Below are positions 1 to 10,207 of a stretch of 64,000 nucleotides of DNA, in pieces. The notes beneath the pieces were generated by a model that saw only the letters and a list, made by a program, of their open reading frames with translations, did no database searches and had not been told where the DNA came from. The translations under genes and the position numbers were made by a program. The stretch is from contig NZ_CP108032.1 in NCBI RefSeq assembly GCF_036169555.1, positions 3,348,001 through 3,412,000 on the forward strand, given 5' to 3'. The first letter of the stretch is position 1, and each line of letters begins with the position of its first letter. The stretch comes from Streptomyces sp. NBC_00306 (GTDB lineage Bacteria > Actinomycetota > Actinomycetes > Streptomycetales > Streptomycetaceae).

Positions 1-3000
1 GTAGCGGTCGGTGAGTTCCTCGCGGACCGCCGTGATGTCCTCCTCCGAGTTCGCGGAGGCGATCGCGCGGTACGCCTGGAGCCGCAGGCGCTCGCCGGGG
101 GCGTAGTCGTGCGGGACGTGGGCGTCGACCGGGAGCTCGATCTTGACCTCCAGCGGCGGTTCCTCCTCCACGCCGCCGTCCAGCGAGGCACGGTAGTCCG
201 CCACCGCCTCGCCGACCATGCGCACGTACAGGTCGAAGCCGACGCCGGCGATGTGACCGGACTGCTCGCCGCCGAGCAGATTACCCGCGCCGCGGATCTC
301 CAGGTCCTTCATCGCCACGTACATGCCCGCGCCCATCTCGGTGTGCTGGGCGATCGTCGCGAGACGCTCGTGCGCGGTCTCGGTGAGCGGCTTCTCCGGC
401 GGGTAGAGGAAGTAGGCGTAACCGCGCTCGCGGCCACGGCCGACCCGGCCGCGCAGCTGGTGCAGCTGCGAGAGACCGAAGTTGTCACCGCGCTCCACGA
501 TCAGGGTGTTGGCGTTGGAGATGTCGATGCCCGACTCGACGATCGTGGTGGACACGAGGACGTCGAACTTCTTCTCCCAGAAGTCCACGACGACCTGCTC
601 CAGCGCCGACTCGCCCATCTGACCGTGCGCCGTCGCGATCCGCGCCTCGGGGACGATCTCCCGCAGCCGGGCCGCGGCCCGGTCGATGGACTCGACGCGG
701 TTGTGGATGTAGAAGACCTGGCCCTCGCGCAGGAGTTCACGCCGGACGGCCGCGCCGATCTGCTTCTGCTCGTAGGGGCCGACGAAGGTCAGCACCGGGT
801 GCCGCTCCTCCGGCGGGGTGGTGATCGTCGACATCTCGCGGATGCCGGTGACCGCCATCTCCAGCGTTCGCGGGATCGGAGTCGCCGACATCGTCAGGAC
901 GTCGACGTTGGCGCGGAGCTTCTTCAACTGCTCCTTGTGCTCGACGCCGAAGCGCTGCTCCTCGTCCACCACGACCAGGCCCAGGTCCTTGAACTTGGTC
1001 TCGGAGGAGAACAGCCGGTGCGTGCCGATGACGATGTCGACCGAGCCGTCCCGCAGCCCTTCCAGGGTCGCCTTGGCCTCGGTGTCGGACTGGAAGCGGG
1101 ACAGGGCGCGTACGTTCACCGGGAACTGGGAGTAGCGCTCGGAGAACGTCCCGAAGTGCTGCTGCACCAGCAGCGTCGTCGGCACCAGCACGGCGACCTG
1201 CTTGCCGTCCTGGACCGCCTTGAACGCGGCGCGCACCGCGATCTCCGTCTTGCCGTAACCGACGTCGCCGCAGATCAGCCGGTCCATCGGGACCGTCTTC
1301 TCCATGTCCTCCTTGACCTCGGCGATCGTGGAGAGCTGGTCGGGCGTCTCCACGTACGCGAACGCGTCCTCCAGCTCGCGCTGCCAGGGCGTGTCCGCCC
1401 CGAAGGCGTGGCCGGGCGCGGCCATGCGGGCGCTGTAGAGCTTGATGAGGTCCGCGGCGATCTCCTTGACCGCCTTCTTCGCGCGCGCCTTCGTCTTCGT
1501 CCAGTCCGCGCCGCCGAGCCGGTGCAGCGTGGGCGCTTCGCCGCCGACGTACTTGGTGACCTGCTCCAGCTGGTCGGTGGGGATGTAGAGCCGGTCGCCG
1601 GGCTGGCCGCGCTTGGCGGGGGCGTACTCGACGAGCAGATACTCGCGGGTCGCGCCCTGGACGGTGCGCTGGACCATCTCGATGTAGCGGCCCACACCGT
1701 GCTGCTCGTGGACGATGTAGTCGCCCGCCTCCAGCGTGAGCGGGTCGATGGTCTTGCGCCGCTTCGCCGGCATCCGCCGGCCGTCCTTGCCGGCCGCCTT
1801 CTGGCCGGACAGGTCGGTCTCGGTGAGGACCGCGAGCCGCAGGCCCGGGTCGATGAAGCCGTAGTCGATCGAGCCGCACGCGACATGGACGACGGACGGC
1901 GAGATGTCGGTCAGCGCCGAGTCCAGGCGGGCGGGAATGCCCTCGCCGCCGAGCACCTCGACGGTGCGGGCCGCCGGGCCGTGCGCCTCGGTCACATAGA
2001 CCGTGCGCCAGCCGTCCGCCAGCCAGCCCTTGGTGTCGGCGAGGGCCCGCGCGGTGTCGCCGCGGTAGGTCTCCGGAGCGTGCATGCCCAGCTTGAGGGT
2101 GTCGTCCGACAGTTCCTCGTCGGCGGCGAACTGCGAGACCGACCACCACATCATGCCGAGCTCGCGGGCCCGGTCCCGGACATCGGCGATGCCCCACAGC
2201 GATGCCGCGCCGACATCGATCGGCGCCTCGCCGCCCGCCCGTCGCCCACCACCACCCGTGCCGGAGCCGGCTCCGCCCGCGCTGGACATCGCCGTCGCCG
2301 CCCACGACGCCTGGAGGAACTCCTGCGAGGTGGCCACCAGGTCGGCGGCGCGGGTCCGCACCCGCTCCGGGTCGCACACGACGGTCATCGCGCCCTGCGG
2401 CAGCACGTCCAGGAGCAGTTCCATCTCGTCCACGAGGACGGGCGCGAGGGACTCCATGCCCTCGACCGCGATGCCCTCGGCGATCTTGTTCAGCAGCTCG
2501 CCGAGCTCCGGGTGCCGCTCGGCGAGAACCGCCGCCCGCCGGCGCACCTCGTCGGTCAGCAGCAGCTCGCGGCAGGGCGGCGCCCACAGTCCGTGCTCGG
2601 CAATCTCCAGCGAACGCTGGTCGGCGATCTTGAAGTACCGGATCTCCTCGACGTCGTCGCCCCAGAACTCCACCCGCAGCGGGTGCTCCTCGGTCGGCGG
2701 GAAGACGTCCAGGATGCCGCCGCGCACGGCGAACTCGCCGCGCTTCTCGACCAGCTCCACCCGGGAGTAGGCGGCGGCCGCGAGCGCGTCCACGATCTCG
2801 TTCAGATCGGCCTGCTGCCCGGTGCGCAGCGCCACCGGCTCCAGCTCGCCGAGGCCCTTGACCTGCGGCTGGAGCACGGAGCGGATCGGTGCGACGACGA
2901 CCGAGACCGGGCCCGCGGCCGGATCGTCCTTCGACGGGTGGGTCAGCCTGCGCAGCACCGCGAGCCGGCGGCCCACAGTGTCGGAGCGGGGCGAGAGCCG

Positions 3001-3279
3001 CTCGTGCGGCAGCGTCTCCCACGAGGGGTACTCGGCGATGCCCTCCTCCGGCAGCAGCGAGCGCAGCGCCGCCGCCAGGTCCTCCGCCTCCCGCCCCGTC
3101 GCGGTGACGGCGAGCACCGGACGTCCGGCCTCGCGGGCCAGCGCCGCCACGGCGAAGGGGCGCGCCGCCGGCGGTCCGACCAGGTCCAGATGCATACGGT
3201 TGGCATCCCGTGCGGCCCGCACCGCTTCGGCGAGCGCAGGGTCGGTGACGACGGCATCGAGCAGACCGTGCAGGCTCAT
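1..3279 (-). CDS. mfd: Transcription-repair coupling factor Mfd (3' end outside window)
   Basis: Superfamily-2 translocase that removes RNA polymerase stalled at DNA lesions and recruits UvrA. 1093 codons are visible and the frame is open to the window edge; the family is about 1150-1180 residues, so only the C-terminal part is missing. The protein starts [10 protein letters not shown] and has the UvrB-like N-terminal region, then the RNAP-interacting domain (LYIPTDQL), helicase motif [10 protein letters not shown], a DEEQ box ([10 protein letters not shown]), TATPIP-like motif III ([11 protein letters not shown]) and motif VI-like [10 protein letters not shown] short Gly/Ala-rich insert (about residues 330-345) lies between domains. 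ATG at 3279 has GGAAG six bases upstream. Housekeeping gene; identification is firm. Confidence 0.97.
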   Translation of the reverse strand, partial: MSLHGLLDAVVTDPALAEAVRAARDANRMHLDLVGPPAARPFAVAALAREAGRPVLAVTATGREAEDLAAALRSLLPEEGIAEYPSWETLPHERLSPRSDTVGRRLAVLRRLTHPSKDDPAAGPVSVVVAPIRSVLQPQVKGLGELEPVALRTGQQADLNEIVDALAAAAYSRVELVEKRGEFAVRGGILDVFPPTEEHPLRVEFWGDDVEEIRYFKIADQRSLEIAEHGLWAPPCRELLLTDEVRRRAAVLAERHPELGELLNKIAEGIAVEGMESLAPVLVDEMELLLDVLPQGAMTVVCDPERVRTRAADLVATSQEFLQASWAATAMSSAGGAGSGTGGGGRRAGGEAPIDVGAASLWGIADVRDRARELGMMWWSVSQFAADEELSDDTLKLGMHAPETYRGDTARALADTKGWLADGWRTVYVTEAHGPAARTVEVLGGEGIPARLDSALTDISPSVVHVACGSIDYGFIDPGLRLAVLTETDLSGQKAAGKDGRRMPAKRRKTIDPLTLEAGDYIVHEQHGVGRYIEMVQRTVQGATREYLLVEYAPAKRGQPGDRLYIPTDQLEQVTKYVGGEAPTLHRLGGADWTKTKARAKKAVKEIAADLIKLYSARMAAPGHAFGADTPWQRELEDAFAYVETPDQLSTIAEVKEDMEKTVPMDRLICGDVGYGKTEIAVRAAFKAVQDGKQVAVLVPTTLLVQQHFGTFSERYSQFPVNVRALSRFQSDTEAKATLEGLRDGSVDIVIGTHRLFSSETKFKDLGLVVVDEEQRFGVEHKEQLKKLRANVDVLTMSATPIPRTLEMAVTGIREMSTITTPPEERHPVLTFVGPYEQKQIGAAVRRELLREGQVFYIHNRVESIDRAAARLREIVPEARIATAHGQMGESALEQVVVDFWEKKFDVLVSTTIVESGIDISNANTLIVERGDNFGLSQLHQLRGRVGRGRERGYAYFLYPPEKPLTETAHERLATIAQHTEMGAGMYVAMKDLEIRGAGNLLGGEQSGHIAGVGFDLYVRMVGEAVADYRASLDGGVEEEPPLEVKIELPVDAHVPHDYAPGERLRLQAYRAIASANSEEDITAVREELTDRY

Positions 3280-3748
3280 CAAGGGCTTCCATCCCGGGGA
3301 GTGGGCAACGCGAATAACCCGGCTCGTCTGTCGCGCCCCACTGTCGAGGGCAGGGGGAGGGCCGGGGGTCTCCAGCGTACGACGCTGCTCCGACACTCGC
3401 GTCCGGAATCCACGCTGCGCGGTGCGGCCCGGACCGGGGTGACCAGGCGTGTCCGCACCGCCGGGCCCGGCCGCCCGGCGCCGGAGCCGCGTTGACCGGC
3501 GCGAGGACTCCCCGCGGGCCGCCCGCACCGGCTGCCGGCTACCGGCTGCCGGCCGGCGACCCGCTACCCGCTACCTGCTGCCTGCTGCCTGCCGCCGGGA
3601 GTCCCGCCGGCCCGCCCCGCGCAAGGCGATCACCGTGGAGACCGCGAGGCGATCACCGTCGAGACACGGCCCTGGACCGCAGCCCCGCGAGCGCAGCCCC
3701 GGACCGCCGCCCCCGGCCGCCCGACCCGACCCGCCCGGCACACACCGC
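3280..3748. other. Intergenic region upstream of mfd with short repeats
   Basis: No convincing gene. It must hold the mfd promoter (minus strand), which I could not place. It contains a near-perfect 19-bp direct repeat at 3624-3642 and 3647-3665 (period 23, one mismatch) and a microsatellite-like run of CTGCCGGCTAC and CTGCCTG variants around 3530-3600. Long open frames across this stretch have no family resemblance and look like GC-driven shadows. Confidence 0.6.
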
Positions 3749-3781
3749 GGCCCCGGAGTGTCCGGTGGACACCCCGGGGCC
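3749..3781 (-). terminator. Hairpin terminator of the ABC exporter operon
   Basis: Inverted repeat of 15 bp (GGCCCCGGGGTGTCC on the minus strand, pairing completely with one G-U) around a 3-nt ACC loop, 34 bases past the permease stop codon. There is no long U-run, as is common in Streptomyces terminators. Confidence 0.8.
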
Positions 3782-3814
3782 GCCCCCCGTTCCATGCGCC
3801 CGGAGGCCGTGGTG

Positions 3815-6385
3815 CTACTCCGTGGCGATGGCGTTGAGGACGTTCATCCGTCCCGCGCGGAAGGCGGGGACCAGGGCCGCGAACAGCCCCACGAACGCCG
3901 ACCCGACGAACACGGTCAGGATCGTCGGCCACGGGATCTCCAGGACCCCCAGGCCCTCCAGTGCCAGCAGCTTCTGGGCCGCCGTGCCCCAGCCCATGCC
4001 CAGACCGAGGCCGAGCAGCGCACCGAAGAGGGCGATGACCACGGACTCCAGCCGGATCATGCGGCGCAGCTGACGCCGGGAGAGACCGATCGCCCGCAGC
4101 AGGCCGATCTCACGGGTCCGCTCGACCACCGAGAGCGCCAGGGTGTTCACCACCCCGAGCACCGCGACGATGATCGCGAGGGCGAGCAGACCGTAGACGA
4201 TGTTCAGCAGCTGGCCGACCTGGTCCTTCAGGTCCTGCTTGAAGTCGGTCTGGTCCTGCACCTTGTACTGCGGGTACGCGGCGAGCGAGGACTTGAGCGC
4301 CGTGTAGGCCTCCTTCTCCTTGCCGTCGTCGGCGGAGGCGAACAGGATCAGGTTCTTCGGCAGCTTGTCGGCCGGGATGTACTGCTCGGCCGTGGCCGTG
4401 CTGGTGTACTTCACGCCCTTGTCGACGTTGCCGTCGTCGGAGGTGATGGCCGCGACCTTCAGCTTCGCGCTCTCGCCGCCCTTGAAGGCGACGGTGAGCG
4501 TGTCGCCCACCTTCACGCCGTGCTCCTCGGCGTAGGTGTCGCCCACCGACATGGCGTTCTTGCCGTACGCGGCGGACAGTTCGCCGCCCACGGTCTTGCG
4601 GCGCAGGTCCTGGGCGTACGTGGCGTCGGCGGCGACCAGTTCGTCGTCGACGGTCTTGCCGTCGGGCGAGGTGATCTTCGCGTTGACACCCTTGTACTGG
4701 GTGACGTGCGCGATGCCGGGCGTCTTCTCCAGCGCCTTCTGCGCCTGCGGCACGATCGGCTGGCCGTTGGAGGACTGGACGATGAAGTCCGCGCCGACCG
4801 ACTTGTCGAGCTCGTCCGTCGCGGAGGCGACCATCGAGGAGCCGACCACCGACAGGCAGGCCACCAGGGCGAGCCCGATCATCAGGGCGGCACCGGTCGC
4901 TCCCGTACGGCGCGGGTTGCGCAGCGCGTTGCGCTCGGCCATCCGCCCGACCGGGCCGAACATCCGCAGCACGAGCGCGCTGATCACCCGGACCACGACA
5001 CCGGCGAGCAGCGGTCCGACGACCACGAAGCCGATGAGCGAGAGGACCACACCGAGGCCGAGGAACATCGAGCCCTCGGCGGCCTTGTCGGCCTGCGTCG
5101 CGACCAGCAGGGCCGCGGCGCCGGCGCCGGTCAGGAGCAGTCCGATCGCGGCCCGGACCTTGCCCGCCCTGCCGTCGGCCGGAGTTCCGGCGTCACGCAG
5201 CGCGGCCATCGGGGAGACCTTGCCGGCGCGCCGGGCCGGCACATAGGCGGCGACGACGGTGACGACGATGCCGAGGACCATGCCGACGACCGGGGTCGTC
5301 ACCTTCACCGTCAGATCGTCGGTGGACAGGTTCATGCCCATGGAGCCCATGAGCTTCATCAGTCCGACGGCGAGGCCGACACCGGCCGCGATGCCCGCGA
5401 CCGAGCCGACGATGCCGAGGAAGAGCGCCTCGATCAGGACGGAGCGGTTCACCTGGCGGCGGCTGGAGCCGATGGCCCGCATCAGACCGATCTCGCGGGT
5501 GCGCTGGGCGACCAGCATCGAGAAGGTGTTGACGATCAGGAAGATGCCGACGAGGAGGGCGATCCCGGCGAAGCCGAGCATCGCGTACTTCATGACGTCG
5601 AGGAAGGAGCCGACCTCCTCACGGCCCGCGTCGGCGGCCTCCTTCGCGGTCTGCAGCTTGTAGGGGGCGTCGAGCGTGGCGGCGATGTTCTTCTTGAGCT
5701 GCTCGTCGCTGACCCCGTCGGCCGCCGTGACCGAGATCCCGGTGAACAGGCCTTCGCGGCCAAGGAGTTCACGCTGCGCGGTGGCGGTGTCGAAGTAGAC
5801 GATCGTGGCGCCCGGGTTGGTCACCTTGAAGGAGGCGATACCGGAGATCTTCGCCTTGAAGTCGCCGGTGACCGCGATGGTGCGCAGTTCGTCGCCGATC
5901 TTCAGACGGTGCTTGTCGGCGGTGTCGGCGTCGACCATCATCTCGGTGGGTCCGCGCGGCGCGTGGCCGGAGGTGATCTCCATCGACTTGAGGTCGTTGT
6001 CGCTCCAGCCGCCGGCGATGGTCGGGGCGCCGTTGGTGGCGCCGACGTCCTTGTTCTTCGCGTTGACGACGGTGACGCTCATGCTGGAGACGCCGCCGTC
6101 GGCGGACTTGACGCCCTCGGCGGTCCTGACCTTCTCGACGAGGGACGCGGGCAGCGTCTCGGGCCGGCCGGTCTGCGGTGCGTCGTCGTCATCGGCGCCC
6201 TGGGGGCTGACGGTGACGTCGGAGGCGGTGCTGGCGAAGAGCTTGTCGAAGGTGGTGTTCATGGTGTCGGTGAACACCAGCGTCCCCGACACGAAGGCCA
6301 CGGACAGCAGCACCGCCACGGCCGAGAGCGCCATCCGCCCCTTGTGCGCGAGGAAGTTGCGCAGGGAGGTCCTGAAGACGGTCAC
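3815..6385 (-). CDS. ABC exporter permease, MacB/FtsX-like with duplicated FtsX halves
   Basis: 856-residue membrane protein starting with GTG in a GTGA overlap with the upstream ATPase stop, so the two are translationally coupled. The N-terminus (SAVAVLLSVAFVSGTLVF) is the first membrane segment, followed by an extracytoplasmic MacB_PCD-like domain to about residue 240, an FtsX block of three helices (VAQRTREIGLMRAIGSSRR), a long middle segment with further helices, a second extracytoplasmic domain, and a second FtsX block ending VVERTREIGLLRAIGLSRR. The repeated RTREIGL-RAIG signature is diagnostic. Such pairs usually export peptides, lipids or antibiotics, or act in envelope stress. The substrate cannot be deduced. 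Confidence 0.92.
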   Translation of the reverse strand: MTVFRTSLRNFLAHKGRMALSAVAVLLSVAFVSGTLVFTDTMNTTFDKLFASTASDVTVSPQGADDDDAPQTGRPETLPASLVEKVRTAEGVKSADGGVSSMSVTVVNAKNKDVGATNGAPTIAGGWSDNDLKSMEITSGHAPRGPTEMMVDADTADKHRLKIGDELRTIAVTGDFKAKISGIASFKVTNPGATIVYFDTATAQRELLGREGLFTGISVTAADGVSDEQLKKNIAATLDAPYKLQTAKEAADAGREEVGSFLDVMKYAMLGFAGIALLVGIFLIVNTFSMLVAQRTREIGLMRAIGSSRRQVNRSVLIEALFLGIVGSVAGIAAGVGLAVGLMKLMGSMGMNLSTDDLTVKVTTPVVGMVLGIVVTVVAAYVPARRAGKVSPMAALRDAGTPADGRAGKVRAAIGLLLTGAGAAALLVATQADKAAEGSMFLGLGVVLSLIGFVVVGPLLAGVVVRVISALVLRMFGPVGRMAERNALRNPRRTGATGAALMIGLALVACLSVVGSSMVASATDELDKSVGADFIVQSSNGQPIVPQAQKALEKTPGIAHVTQYKGVNAKITSPDGKTVDDELVAADATYAQDLRRKTVGGELSAAYGKNAMSVGDTYAEEHGVKVGDTLTVAFKGGESAKLKVAAITSDDGNVDKGVKYTSTATAEQYIPADKLPKNLILFASADDGKEKEAYTALKSSLAAYPQYKVQDQTDFKQDLKDQVGQLLNIVYGLLALAIIVAVLGVVNTLALSVVERTREIGLLRAIGLSRRQLRRMIRLESVVIALFGALLGLGLGMGWGTAAQKLLALEGLGVLEIPWPTILTVFVGSAFVGLFAALVPAFRAGRMNVLNAIATE

Positions 6386-7170
6386 GACGTACGCCCCCGA
6401 GCGTCGAAGTCCTTCATGCGGTCGAGTACGGCGTCGGCGGTGGGACGGAACATCTCGTCCACGATCCGGCCGTCGGCGAGGTAGAGGACCCGGTCCGCGT
6501 ACGAGGCGGCCACCGGGTCGTGGGTGACCATCACGATGGTCTGGCCGAGCTCGTCCACCGAGCGGCGCAGGAAGCTGAGAACCTCCGCGCCCGCGCGGGA
6601 GTCGAGGTTTCCGGTCGGCTCGTCACCGAAGATGATCTCGGGCCGGGCGGCGAGCGCCCTGGCCACGGCGACGCGTTGCTGCTGACCGCCGGAGAGCTGG
6701 GTGGGCCGGTGCTTCAGCCGGTCGGACAGGCCCACCGTCTCGACGACCCGGTTCAGCCAGCCGGCGTCCGGCTTGCGGCCCGCGATGTCCATGGGGAGCG
6801 TGATGTTCTCCAGGGCGTTGAGCGTCGGCAGCAGGTTGAAGGCCTGGAAGATGAAGCCGATCCGGTCCCGGCGCAGCTGCGTGAGCTTCTTGTCCTTGAG
6901 ACCGGTGATCTCGGTGTCGTCGAGGTAGATCTGCCCCGAGGTGACGGTGTCGAGCCCGGCCAGGCAGTGCATGAGGGTGGACTTGCCGGAGCCCGAGGGG
7001 CCCATGATCGCGGTGTACTGCCCGCGGGCGATGTCCACATCGACCTGGTCGAGTGCGACGACGCGGGTCTCGCCGCTGCCGTACGCCTTGACGACCTGCC
7101 GTCCACGCGCGGCGACGGCCGTACGCCCTCCGGTGTCCCCGTGCGGGGGAATGGTCACAGCCGTTGTCAC
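6382..7170 (-). CDS. ABC transporter ATP-binding protein (LolD/MacB type)
   Basis: ATPase partner of the permease that follows it. Walker A GPSGSGKST, Q-loop (FIFQAFNLLPT), signature LSGGQQQR, Walker B IIFGDEPT and switch histidine VMVTHD are all present, so it should be active. I chose GTG at 7170 because AGGAGA lies 7 bases upstream and the protein then begins VTTAVTIPP; longer in-frame extensions to 7446 run through intergenic palindromes. 262 residues, normal for the family. It ends DARGRTS and overlaps the permease start by 4 bases. Confidence 0.94.
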   Translation of the reverse strand: MTTAVTIPPHGDTGGRTAVAARGRQVVKAYGSGETRVVALDQVDVDIARGQYTAIMGPSGSGKSTLMHCLAGLDTVTSGQIYLDDTEITGLKDKKLTQLRRDRIGFIFQAFNLLPTLNALENITLPMDIAGRKPDAGWLNRVVETVGLSDRLKHRPTQLSGGQQQRVAVARALAARPEIIFGDEPTGNLDSRAGAEVLSFLRRSVDELGQTIVMVTHDPVAASYADRVLYLADGRIVDEMFRPTADAVLDRMKDFDARGRTS

Positions 7171-7389
7171 GGTAAGTCTCCTATGTCGGTGAGGTGAGGG
7201 TGTCGCCGCGTGCGGTTCGAGTCTGTCGGCGGAAGCGCTCCGGCGCGCTGGTGCGAGGCGCAGTCTTCGACCGGGGGTTTTCCCCACCCCCCGGTGGTGC
7301 GGCCCCGGTTGCGGCCGTAAGAACAACTTAAGGACGCGCGGCCGCCGCTTCGTCGTCCCCCGGAACGAAAGCCCCCTGGCCACAAGTAG

Positions 7390-7428
7390 GGAGGTCCCCC
7401 TAGGGGCCTCCACCCGCGGGTGGAGGCC
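7390..7428. promoter_or_regulatory. Overlapping palindromes between the ABC exporter and the MFS gene
   Basis: Two overlapping inverted repeats. 7405-7428 is a perfect 24-bp palindrome (GGCCTCCACCCG and its complement). 7390-7411 is an imperfect repeat with 5-bp GGAGG/CCTCC outer arms and CCCC/GGGG inner arms. They sit in the divergent region (7171-7514), about 90 bases before the MFS start and 220 before the ATPase start. Candidate operator for a dimeric regulator of one or both exporters; no adjacent regulator gene was seen. A structural hairpin is the alternative. Confidence 0.45.
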
Positions 7429-7514
7429 GACCCGCTCAGGCTGCACCCTCCCGCAGCGTCAGCCTCAAGTGAGAAGGTGTGGGGAAAATAGATGCAGGGG
7501 GAAAGGATCCAGCG

Positions 7515-9077
7515 GTGACGGAGACACCGGAGACGGAACCGCGAGGACCCGTCTCCCCCACGAACGGCGGCGACGCCGGCACGGCAGCCCCTACGGGCCG
7601 CGGTCCCGTGGTCGCCGCTCTCATGCTCGGCATGGCGCTCGCCGCGCTGGACGGCACCATCGTGTCCACCGCCGTACCGCAGATCGTCGGCGACCTCGGC
7701 GGCTTCTCCGTCTTCTCCTGGCTCTTCTCCGGCTATCTGCTCGCCGTCACCGTCACCCTGCCGGTGTACGGGAAGCTCTCCGACACCTTCGGCCGCAAGC
7801 CCGTCCTCATCGCCGGGATCATCCTCTTCCTGCTCGGCTCCGTCCTGTGCGCGGCCGCCTGGAACATGGGCGCGCTGATCGCCTTCCGCGTCGTCCAGGG
7901 CCTCGGCGGCGGCGCGCTCCAGGGCACCGTGCAGACCATCGCCGCCGACCTCTACCCCCTGAAGGAACGGCCGAAGATCCAGGCGCGGCTGTCCACCGTG
8001 TGGGCCGTCTCCGCCGTGGCCGGCCCCGCGATCGGCGGACTGCTCGCCTCGTACGCCGACTGGCGCTGGATCTTCCTGATCAACCTTCCCGTCGGCGCCG
8101 TCGCCCTCTGGCTGGTCGCCCGCCATCTGCGCGAACCCTCCCGCACCCGGCCGGCGGCACGCCCCCGCATCGACTGGCCCGGCGCGCTCGCCATCTTCGG
8201 CGCGGGGGTCCTGCTCCTCACCGCGCTCGTCCAGGGCGGCATCGCCTGGCCCTGGCTGTCCGCGCCCTCACTCGCCCTGCTCGGCGGCAGCGCCGTCCTC
8301 ATCGCCGTCACCGTCGTCGTCGAGCGGCGGGCCGCCGAGCCGATCATCCCGGGCTGGGTCTGGCGCAGGCGCACCATCGCCGCCGTGAACCTCGCCCTCG
8401 GCGCCCTCGGTCTGCTGATGGTGGCCCCGACCGTCTTCCTGCCCACCTACGCCCAGTCCGTCCTCGGCCTCGGACCGATCGCCGCCGGCTTCGTGCTGTC
8501 CGTGATGACCCTGAGCTGGCCCGTCAGCGCGGCCCTGTCCAACCACGTCTACAACCGCATCGGCTTCCGGCACACCGCGATGATCGGCATCACCCTCGCC
8601 GGCCTGATCCTCGCGGCCTTCCCCCTGCTGCCCTACCCGGGCGCCCCCTGGCAGCCCGCCCTGCTCATGCTGCTGCTCGGCGGGGCGCTCGGGCTCTTCC
8701 AACTCCCCCTGATCGTCGGCGTCCAGTCCACCGTGGGCTGGGCCGAACGCGGCACGACGACCGCGTCCGTCCTCTTCTGCCGCCAGGTCGGCCAGAGCAT
8801 GGGCGCCGCACTCTTCGGCGCCGTGGCCAACGGGGTCCTCGCCGCCCGCCTCGGCAGCGCGGGCGACCTGGACTCCGTCTCGCACGCCCTGGAGAACCCC
8901 GCGGCCCTCACTGCCGACGCGGCGGACCAACTGCGCCGGGCGGTGGACGCGGCGGTCGACCATGTCTACCTCGGCGCTGCGGTCGCGGCCGGGCTGTCGC
9001 TGCTGGTGCTGCTGTTCGTAGCCCCCCGGCGCTTTCCCGTACTGGACGACAACGAGCAGCCGGCGCCGAAGAGTTAG
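7515..9077 (+). CDS. MFS drug-exporter family protein, DHA2 (EmrB/QacA) type
   Basis: Proton-driven multidrug exporter family with about 14 membrane helices. The first helix carries the DHA2 signature ALAALDGTIVSTAVPQI; motif A is KLSDTFGRKPVL, and motif C-like GPAIGGLLA occurs in the helix after the VVQGLGGGALQG segment. GTG at 7515 is preferred (VTETPETEPRG) because AAAGGA precedes it at suitable spacing; GTG at 7479 would add 12 residues with no good ribosome site. 520 residues. The adjoining ABC exporter is divergent, so two efflux systems share one control region. Substrate unknown. Confidence 0.92.
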   Translation: MTETPETEPRGPVSPTNGGDAGTAAPTGRGPVVAALMLGMALAALDGTIVSTAVPQIVGDLGGFSVFSWLFSGYLLAVTVTLPVYGKLSDTFGRKPVLIAGIILFLLGSVLCAAAWNMGALIAFRVVQGLGGGALQGTVQTIAADLYPLKERPKIQARLSTVWAVSAVAGPAIGGLLASYADWRWIFLINLPVGAVALWLVARHLREPSRTRPAARPRIDWPGALAIFGAGVLLLTALVQGGIAWPWLSAPSLALLGGSAVLIAVTVVVERRAAEPIIPGWVWRRRTIAAVNLALGALGLLMVAPTVFLPTYAQSVLGLGPIAAGFVLSVMTLSWPVSAALSNHVYNRIGFRHTAMIGITLAGLILAAFPLLPYPGAPWQPALLMLLLGGALGLFQLPLIVGVQSTVGWAERGTTTASVLFCRQVGQSMGAALFGAVANGVLAARLGSAGDLDSVSHALENPAALTADAADQLRRAVDAAVDHVYLGAAVAAGLSLLVLLFVAPRRFPVLDDNEQPAPKS

Positions 9078-9162
9078 ACCGGGCACTCCCCGAGCTGCGC
9101 CCGTTCCGCGGGCCGGATCTCCGCTGCGGCGCCGATGCCGCCCGTTCGCCCGGGGCGGTCTC

Positions 9163-10053
9163 TCAGCCCTCCGCCGCCGCGCGGCCCGTCAGCGTCGCCA
9201 GGCTGTTGCGGATGTGCGCCATGGTCGCGTTCATCTCCTCGCGTGCCTCCTCGTGCTCGCGCAGCATCCGCTCCGTCTCGCGCGCCGTGCGCTCCTCCTG
9301 CATCCGCGCCTGGGCGAGCAGGTCGGCGGCCTGCGCCTCCGCGCCCTCCTGGCCGTGGCGGGCGTACTCCTCCGCCTGGGCGAAGGTGCGTTCGGCCTCG
9401 ACGAGAGCGGCCTCCGCAACCGCGGTCCGCTCGGCGTGCTCAGCCTCGAACGCCCCCTCACGCTCGGCGAGTTCACGCTCCACCGTCTCCCAGCGCCCGG
9501 CCTGCTCCCCCTCCAGCTCGGCGAGCATGCCCTCCGCACGGCGGCGCATCTCCCGCCATGCGCCCATCACCTCGCCGCGCTGCTCCTTCATCTCGCCGCG
9601 CGCCTCCGCACGGGCCTCGTCGGCCGCCGCCTGCGCCGCGAGCAGGATCTGCCGGGCGCGCTCCTCGGCGTCGGCCCGCAGCCCGTCCGCCTCCTCGCGT
9701 GCCTTGTCCCGCAGCCGCTCCGCCTCCGCCTGTGCGGCATCCGCCTCCGCCTGCGCCTCGTTGCGCGCCGACGCCCGTACCTCCTCGGCCTCCTCCTCGG
9801 TCAGCGCAAGGAGGTACTGGGCACGGCGGCTGAACGTCTCGTACGTCTGAGGGACGAGCGTCGTGACGACCTCACGCAGCCGGCCCGCCTCCGCCTCCAT
9901 GTCCTTGGCGAGGACGGTCAGCCGCGCGGCACGCTCCCAGGCGTCGTCGCGGTCCTGCGACAGGGCGGTGACGTAGGCGTCGGTCTCCTCCATGCGGTAG
10001 CCCCGGCCACGGACGGCGGCGAAGCCGTGGGGTGACACCGATGCAGCGCTCAT
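9163..10053 (-). CDS. DivIVA-like coiled-coil protein (annotated 'cellulose-binding' in Streptomyces)
   Basis: 296 residues. A short N-terminal block (SPHGFAAVRGRGYRMEETDAYV) resembles the DivIVA N-terminal segment. From about residue 35 the rest is almost uninterrupted Glu/Ala/Arg-rich coiled coil (heptads of ARAEARGEM, AERTFAQAEE type). No signal peptide or membrane helix. Proteins of this kind have been named cellulose-binding proteins in Streptomyces, but the sequence shows no carbohydrate-binding fold; a cytoskeletal or polar scaffold role is more consistent with the coiled coil. It starts with ATG; the product's role is inferred only. Confidence 0.8.
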   Translation of the reverse strand: MSAASVSPHGFAAVRGRGYRMEETDAYVTALSQDRDDAWERAARLTVLAKDMEAEAGRLREVVTTLVPQTYETFSRRAQYLLALTEEEAEEVRASARNEAQAEADAAQAEAERLRDKAREEADGLRADAEERARQILLAAQAAADEARAEARGEMKEQRGEVMGAWREMRRRAEGMLAELEGEQAGRWETVERELAEREGAFEAEHAERTAVAEAALVEAERTFAQAEEYARHGQEGAEAQAADLLAQARMQEERTARETERMLREHEEAREEMNATMAHIRNSLATLTGRAAAEG

Positions 10054-10154
10054 CCTTCAAGCCCCTCTCCGACAGAAAACGCGATTGTGCGCATATCCTG
10101 ATGGATGCGGGCGAAACGCTCATAACGCGACACTCCCTGGGGAGAAAGCAAAGA

Positions 10155-10188
10155 GGGGCGCCCGGTCCGACCACCGACCGGGCGCCCC
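10155..10188 (-). terminator. Strong hairpin terminator after the deaminase/SUKH-4 gene
   Basis: Perfect 13-bp stem (GGGGCGCCCGGTC and its complement) with an 8-nt loop. On the minus strand it is followed by a T-rich TCTTTGCTTTC stretch, 20 bases beyond the stop codon at 10208. Confidence 0.85.
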
Positions 10189-10207
10189 AATTGTCGTACT
10201 AACGGCC

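Noticed and set aside
109..3495. Very long open frame (over 1100 codons) on the plus strand opposite mfd
   Set aside because: It mirrors the mfd codons; its product is Arg/Leu/Val/Asp-rich without family resemblance, and mfd is certain on the other strand.
3449..6484. Long plus-strand frame opposite the ABC permease
   Set aside because: It is antisense to a clear FtsX-like permease with intact motifs; the frame is open only because of GC bias.
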